Assembly: GCA_003477405.1 (NCBI GenBank)
Contig: QUDE01000033.1
Location: forward strand, 1 to 9,592
From: Ruminococcaceae bacterium AM07-15
Lineage (GTDB): Bacteria > Bacillota > Clostridia > Oscillospirales > Butyricicoccaceae
DNA: 9,592 nucleotides
Direction: 5' to 3'
Part shown: piece by piece, positions 7,000 to 9,592 of the stretch
Layout: each line of letters opens with the position of its first letter
Position numbering within the stretch: the first letter of the stretch is position 1
The notes under the pieces: generated by a model
Database searches by the model: none
The model's input: only the letters and a program-made list of their open reading frames with translations
What the model was told of the DNA's origin: nothing
Position numbers and translations under genes: made by a program

Positions 7000-7140
7000 T
7001 TAAACCTCCTTTGAATAGGTAACAGACACACGATTGCCCAAAATACTAATATGGATTTTTTCATACAACCACATTCTCTTGTTAGATTCTAATTTTCCGT
7101 TTTCTTTATTCGCATAAATTGTACCATAAAACTCGTGAAC
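7000..7140 (-). pseudogene. 5'-truncated remnant of a gene preceding the ABC permease
   Basis: The AT-rich frame encodes VHEFYGTIYANKENGK, then LESNKRMWLYEKIHISILGN and RVSVTYSKEV. Its last codons (AAG GAG GTT TAA) contain the permease ribosome site, so the frame and the permease appear to have been adjacent before the cargo arrived. Upstream of about 7140 the same open frame runs through the tnpV terminator hairpin, which is backbone sequence, so its nominal ATG at 7209 is unlikely to be real. The only internal ATG would give a 24-aa peptide. Position matches where a lactococcin-972-like precursor sits in related clusters, but I see no clear similarity, no signal peptide and no double-glycine leader. 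It could instead be a real short leader peptide. Confidence 0.4.
7118..7126 (-). promoter_or_regulatory. Candidate extended -10 promoter for the ABC operon
   Basis: The minus strand reads TGG then TACAAT, an extended -10 (TGn) with 5 of 6 matches to TATAAT. No good -35 is present at 16-18 bases. It lies between the tnpV terminator and the cargo genes, where the ABC pair would need a promoter. Confidence 0.4.
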
Positions 7141-7169
7141 AATTCTACCGCAACTTTGGACTACATGAG

Positions 7170-7197
7170 AAAAGTCCGAACAGTTTTCTGCCCGGAC
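7170..7197 (-). terminator. Terminator of the recombinase-tnpV operon
   Basis: On the minus strand GTCCGGGCAG pairs with CTGTTCGGAC over all ten positions (two G-U) around an AAAA loop, followed by TTTTCTC. It begins nine bases after the tnpV stop and separates the backbone operon from the AT-rich cargo. Confidence 0.85.
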
Positions 7198-7205
7198 TTC
7201 CTCGC

Positions 7206-7550
7206 TCAATCATAAATCAATTCCACTTTCACAATCTCCTCTGCCTGTGCCTTGCAAGCGTTCATCTGCCGCACCCATTCCATTTGGTTTTCGGCTTTCA
7301 GTTGCTCGGTCACGCCGTTTTGCTCTGCCAGTGACCGCACGATCAGCTCCATGCGGTTTCGTGCTGTTTCGTCAATCTCGGCGCAATGCTCAAAGAGCTT
7401 GTCGGATAGCACCAGCTCATTGAACAGTATCGGACGGTGCATTTCCAGATACGCCTTGCGAAGTCTGCCGTAGTGTCCGAGGGGCTTGGTCTTGCGGATA
7501 ATGATGTTTGGGATAAGATAATCGCCGTTCTGTGTGTAAGTGATATTCAT
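7206..7550 (-). CDS. tnpV: Transposon-encoded protein TnpV
   Basis: A 114-aa protein opening MNITYTQNGDYLIPN and continuing with GHYGRLRKAYLEMHRPILFN and a helical, acidic C-terminal half (NGVTEQLKAENQMEWVRQMN). This is the typical length and pattern of TnpV, a small protein named from Tn4451-group transposons, as I recall the family. The ATG overlaps the recombinase stop as ATGA, with AAAGGAG ten bases upstream inside the recombinase gene, so the two are translationally coupled. A terminator follows at once. TnpV has no established activity; its constant pairing with TnpX-like recombinases suggests a regulatory or accessory role, which is inference. Confidence 0.9.
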   Translation of the reverse strand: MNITYTQNGDYLIPNIIIRKTKPLGHYGRLRKAYLEMHRPILFNELVLSDKLFEHCAEIDETARNRMELIVRSLAEQNGVTEQLKAENQMEWVRQMNACKAQAEEIVKVELIYD

Positions 7551-9433
7551 GCTGTTTGTACTCCTTTCATCGGCTCTCTCTGCGGTAAACTGCTGACAGG
7601 GACGAACACGCCCTTTGCAATGTCCTCCGCACGAATGGCGGCTTTCTTGGCTTCGATTTCTGCCTTTTTCCGCTTTTTGATTTTGTCCTCGTATCGCTTC
7701 TGTGCTCCGCTGGCTTTCCGCTTCAAGTAGTTCTGGTGGAGCCTGTCCTTGCGTTCCTCACGCTTGCGGATTTCCTCTAATTCCTCCGGGGTAAGCTCCA
7801 CTTCGCCAAACGCAGGGGGAACGAAACGACCCACGAAATTGAAGTAAATCTCGACCTCCTGTGTGGTCTGAATACTGCCCTTGCGGTCACGCTCATGCAC
7901 AAGGATTTTCTCAATAAACTCATTGAGCATGGCAATCGTCAGCTTGTCGAAGTTCTCATACTTGTCAATCAGAGCGATAAAACGGTCAGCGTCCTTTTCG
8001 TGCTTCTCGTAGCTCTTGATAGCCTTTTCCAGAACAGAGATTTCAGCGGTAAGCTCGGTCTGCTCCTTTTCATATTGAGCGTCCAGAGTGGCATATCTGC
8101 TGTCAGACAGCTTTCCTAAAATGTTGTCCTCATAGATTTTGCAGAGCAGGACTTCCAGCTCGGAAACTCTCTGCTTTGCGGTGGCAAGGCGTATCCGCTG
8201 TTTCTTGACCTCTGCCGTCTGCTGGCTGGACTGCGCTTCCTGCACCACTCGGACAAACTCGGCTCTGTCATGCTTCGCATACTCGGCAATAGCTTTGAGC
8301 ATTTCGGAAACAAGGGACAGTACCACATCTTCATTGATACGGTGCTGTGTCGTGCAGAGCTTTCCAACTGGGACTTTGCTGTATTGGGAACAGGTATATT
8401 GAGAAATACGCTTGCCGTTGTTGGTACGGTGGACATACATCTTGCCGCCGCAATCGGCACAATAAAGCAAGCCTGTGAGGGGAGCTGCTTCGCCCCAGCC
8501 GTCCGGGTAGCGTCTGACATTCCCACGGATTTTCTGCACAAGGTCAAAGGTCTGCTGGTCAATGATAGCTTCATGGGTATTCTCGAAAATTGTCCATTCG
8601 TCCTCCGGGACATAATGGCTTTTCTTGTCCTTGAAGTGCTTTCGGGTCTTGAAGTTGATGGTGTGTCCCAGATATTCACGCTTTTCAAGAATGTTGCAGA
8701 TGGTGGAAGAACCCCAGCCGTACACATCTTTGAAGGTCTTATTTTTGTTCACGCCCTCGCCGTGCCGGGCAAGGTAAGCGGACGGAATGAGGACTTTTTC
8801 TTCTTTCAGCTTGCTGGCGATCTGATACGGACCGTAGCCGTCAATCGTCATGGCAAAGATGCGCTTGACCACCTCGGCGGCTTCGGGGTCAACCAACCAT
8901 TGGTCTCTGGCTTCGTTCCAAAGATAGCCGTAAATGACCGTGCCTGTGAGGTGCTTGCCGGACTTGCCTTTGGACTGGAAAGTGGAACGGATTTTACGGC
9001 TGGTGTCTCTGGCGTAGTATTCGTTCATAATGTTGCGGAAAGGGGTAAAATCATCGTCCCCTCTGGCACTGTCCACGCCGTCATTGATGGCGATAAGGCG
9101 AACGCCACGCTGACGCAGGATTTCCATAATCTGACCGACTTTCAGATAGTCACGACCCATGCGGCTCATGTCCTTGATGCACAAATACTCCACATTCCCG
9201 GCTTCCACTTCTTTCATCATTGCTAAAAATCCGGGACGGTCAAAGCAAGTACCACTAATGCCATCGTCCGTGAAATGGACAATGTTTGTAAAGCCCTGCC
9301 GTGCGGCGAACTCCTCCAACATTGCCTTTTGATTGGATATGGAATTGCTCTCACGCTGTTGGTCATCATCTTTGCCAAAGTCATCACGGCTCAGTCGTTC
9401 GTACAGAGCTGTGATTTTCTCATTTTTTCTCAT
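7547..9433 (-). CDS. Large serine recombinase, TnpX-like
   Basis: A 628-aa site-specific recombinase expected to excise and insert the element through a 5'-phosphoserine intermediate. The N-terminal resolvase domain (about 5-150) has the nucleophile Ser15 in ALYERLSRDD, and KDMSRMGRDYLKVG (88-100) with the conserved arginines. A recombinase DNA-binding domain follows (about 165-310), then a zinc ribbon with C325, C328, C348 and C360, a long coiled coil (about 400-480), a DUF4368-like region (about 485-545) and a basic tail. The start at 9433 has AAAGGAG eight bases upstream and begins MRKNEKITALYERL, as usual in the family; the frame stays open further upstream through the element end into host sequence, so a longer fusion is possible but lacks support. 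It is shorter than classic TnpX (about 707 aa). Confidence 0.93.
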   Translation of the reverse strand: MRKNEKITALYERLSRDDFGKDDDQQRESNSISNQKAMLEEFAARQGFTNIVHFTDDGISGTCFDRPGFLAMMKEVEAGNVEYLCIKDMSRMGRDYLKVGQIMEILRQRGVRLIAINDGVDSARGDDDFTPFRNIMNEYYARDTSRKIRSTFQSKGKSGKHLTGTVIYGYLWNEARDQWLVDPEAAEVVKRIFAMTIDGYGPYQIASKLKEEKVLIPSAYLARHGEGVNKNKTFKDVYGWGSSTICNILEKREYLGHTINFKTRKHFKDKKSHYVPEDEWTIFENTHEAIIDQQTFDLVQKIRGNVRRYPDGWGEAAPLTGLLYCADCGGKMYVHRTNNGKRISQYTCSQYSKVPVGKLCTTQHRINEDVVLSLVSEMLKAIAEYAKHDRAEFVRVVQEAQSSQQTAEVKKQRIRLATAKQRVSELEVLLCKIYEDNILGKLSDSRYATLDAQYEKEQTELTAEISVLEKAIKSYEKHEKDADRFIALIDKYENFDKLTIAMLNEFIEKILVHERDRKGSIQTTQEVEIYFNFVGRFVPPAFGEVELTPEELEEIRKREERKDRLHQNYLKRKASGAQKRYEDKIKKRKKAEIEAKKAAIRAEDIAKGVFVPVSSLPQREPMKGVQTA

Positions 9434-9460
9434 AACTTGCGCTCCTTTCTTCGGTTTTAG

Positions 9461-9520
9461 GTTGTGTGTTCTAAGAGACTTCCCAACCGCTTGATTAAGA
9501 AGTCTTTTAGAGCATACAAC
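9461..9520. repeat. 22-bp imperfect inverted repeat at the element's right end (candidate att/recombinase site)
   Basis: Arms 9461-9482 and 9499-9520 match at 19 of 22 positions as reverse complements, around a 16-base spacer (9483-9498). Both arms contain GTTGT at the outer side and AGACTTC next to the spacer. The repeat lies between the recombinase leader and the host-like fragment, where a recombinase binding site or element end is expected. The crossover dinucleotide cannot be fixed from one junction. Confidence 0.6.
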
Positions 9521-9592
9521 ACCGGCGGCCAACTTGAATTTGCGGTACTGCTTCACGGCGAAGTGGTCCGGGTGCTCCTTCTCCAGCTTGGC
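9521..9592 (-). pseudogene. Interrupted fragment of a probable VirD4/TraG-like coupling protein
   Basis: The frame runs in from the window edge and reads AKLEKEHPDHFAVKQYRK then FKLAAG before meeting the inverted repeat. From memory this resembles the 'PDHFAVxQYxKFKxAAGKT' segment of VirD4-like coupling ATPases (CD1115 group) in Tn1549-type conjugative elements; the expected next residues KTAKS are missing, consistent with insertion. It has higher GC and lacks a ribosome site or start in the window. The frame continues without a stop through the repeat into the recombinase. The match is recalled and only 24 residues long, so the identity is tentative; the break in similarity near 9521 is the main point. 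Confidence 0.45.

Larger units (their letters stand above)
1..9521. mobile_element. Tn4451/TnpX-type mobilizable transposon, left end not seen
   Basis: The backbone combines a large serine recombinase, TnpV and TnpW (small proteins named from Tn4451-group transposons), a MobQ-type relaxase with DUF3847, an oriT and a RepA-like primase-helicase. It has no conjugation machinery of its own, so it would be mobilizable rather than self-transmissible. The right end is placed near 9521, where a reading frame resembling a conjugation protein meets a 22-bp inverted repeat. The left end cannot be fixed and probably lies outside the window. An AT-rich ABC transporter module between oriT and the tnpV terminator is the cargo. 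The assignment rests on gene content recognised from memory, and the exact ends are inferred. Confidence 0.85.

Noticed and set aside
57..7203. Shared 11-base string CGGACTTCCTC at 57-67 and 7193-7203
   Set aside because: A match of this length is expected by chance several times in a window this size, and the flanks do not match.
8270..9226. 318-residue plus-strand frame opposite the recombinase
   Set aside because: It is a mirror of the recombinase coding bias; the minus strand holds all catalytic and zinc motifs.

Overview
The window is almost entirely one mobilizable transposon of the Tn4451/TnpX type. The backbone has moderate GC and strong AGGAGG ribosome sites, which suggests a low-to-moderate-GC Firmicute, most likely a gut Clostridium or Lachnospiraceae/Oscillospiraceae relative. 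All coding genes lie on the minus strand, so the element reads from right to left. I see no rRNA, tRNA, CRISPR array or antibiotic-resistance gene.

Right end (9592 to 7170, read leftward): bases 9521-9592 hold a fragment of a foreign gene. From memory it resembles the VirD4/TraG-like coupling ATPase of Tn1549-type conjugative elements. It abuts a 22-bp imperfect inverted repeat that is the best candidate for the element's recombination end. Next come a large serine recombinase (TnpX-like), TnpV (overlapping it by ATGA) and a strong rho-independent terminator.

Middle (about 7140 to 4421): a visibly AT-rich cargo block. It carries a DUF1430 'bacteriocin-associated' membrane protein and its ABC ATPase, the pair known from lactococcin-972-type clusters. 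No recognisable bacteriocin gene accompanies them. A short reading frame just upstream looks like the decapitated remnant of a former partner gene.

Left-middle (4420 to 348): a gene-free regulatory and transfer region of about 380 bp, with an array of stem-loops and a clear MobQ/R1162-like oriT (nick motif AAGTGCG|CCCT preceded by an inverted repeat). It is followed by DUF3847, MobA/MobL relaxase and a TOPRIM/RepA-type primase-helicase, all overlapping or tightly spaced. A hairpin plus a seven-U tract lies in front of DUF3847 and may work as a leader attenuator.

Left end (347 to 1): two hairpins, then the 52-aa TnpW gene and a small palindrome. The left junction with the host is not recognisable and is probably beyond base 1.

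Working model: the recombinase excises and circularises the element. The relaxase with DUF3847 nicks at oriT and uses a co-resident conjugative element for transfer, and the primase-helicase may support replication of transferred DNA. The ABC pair is the phenotype gene set, plausibly self-immunity to, or export of, a peptide antimicrobial. The apparent insertion inside a conjugation gene would make this a nested mobile element.
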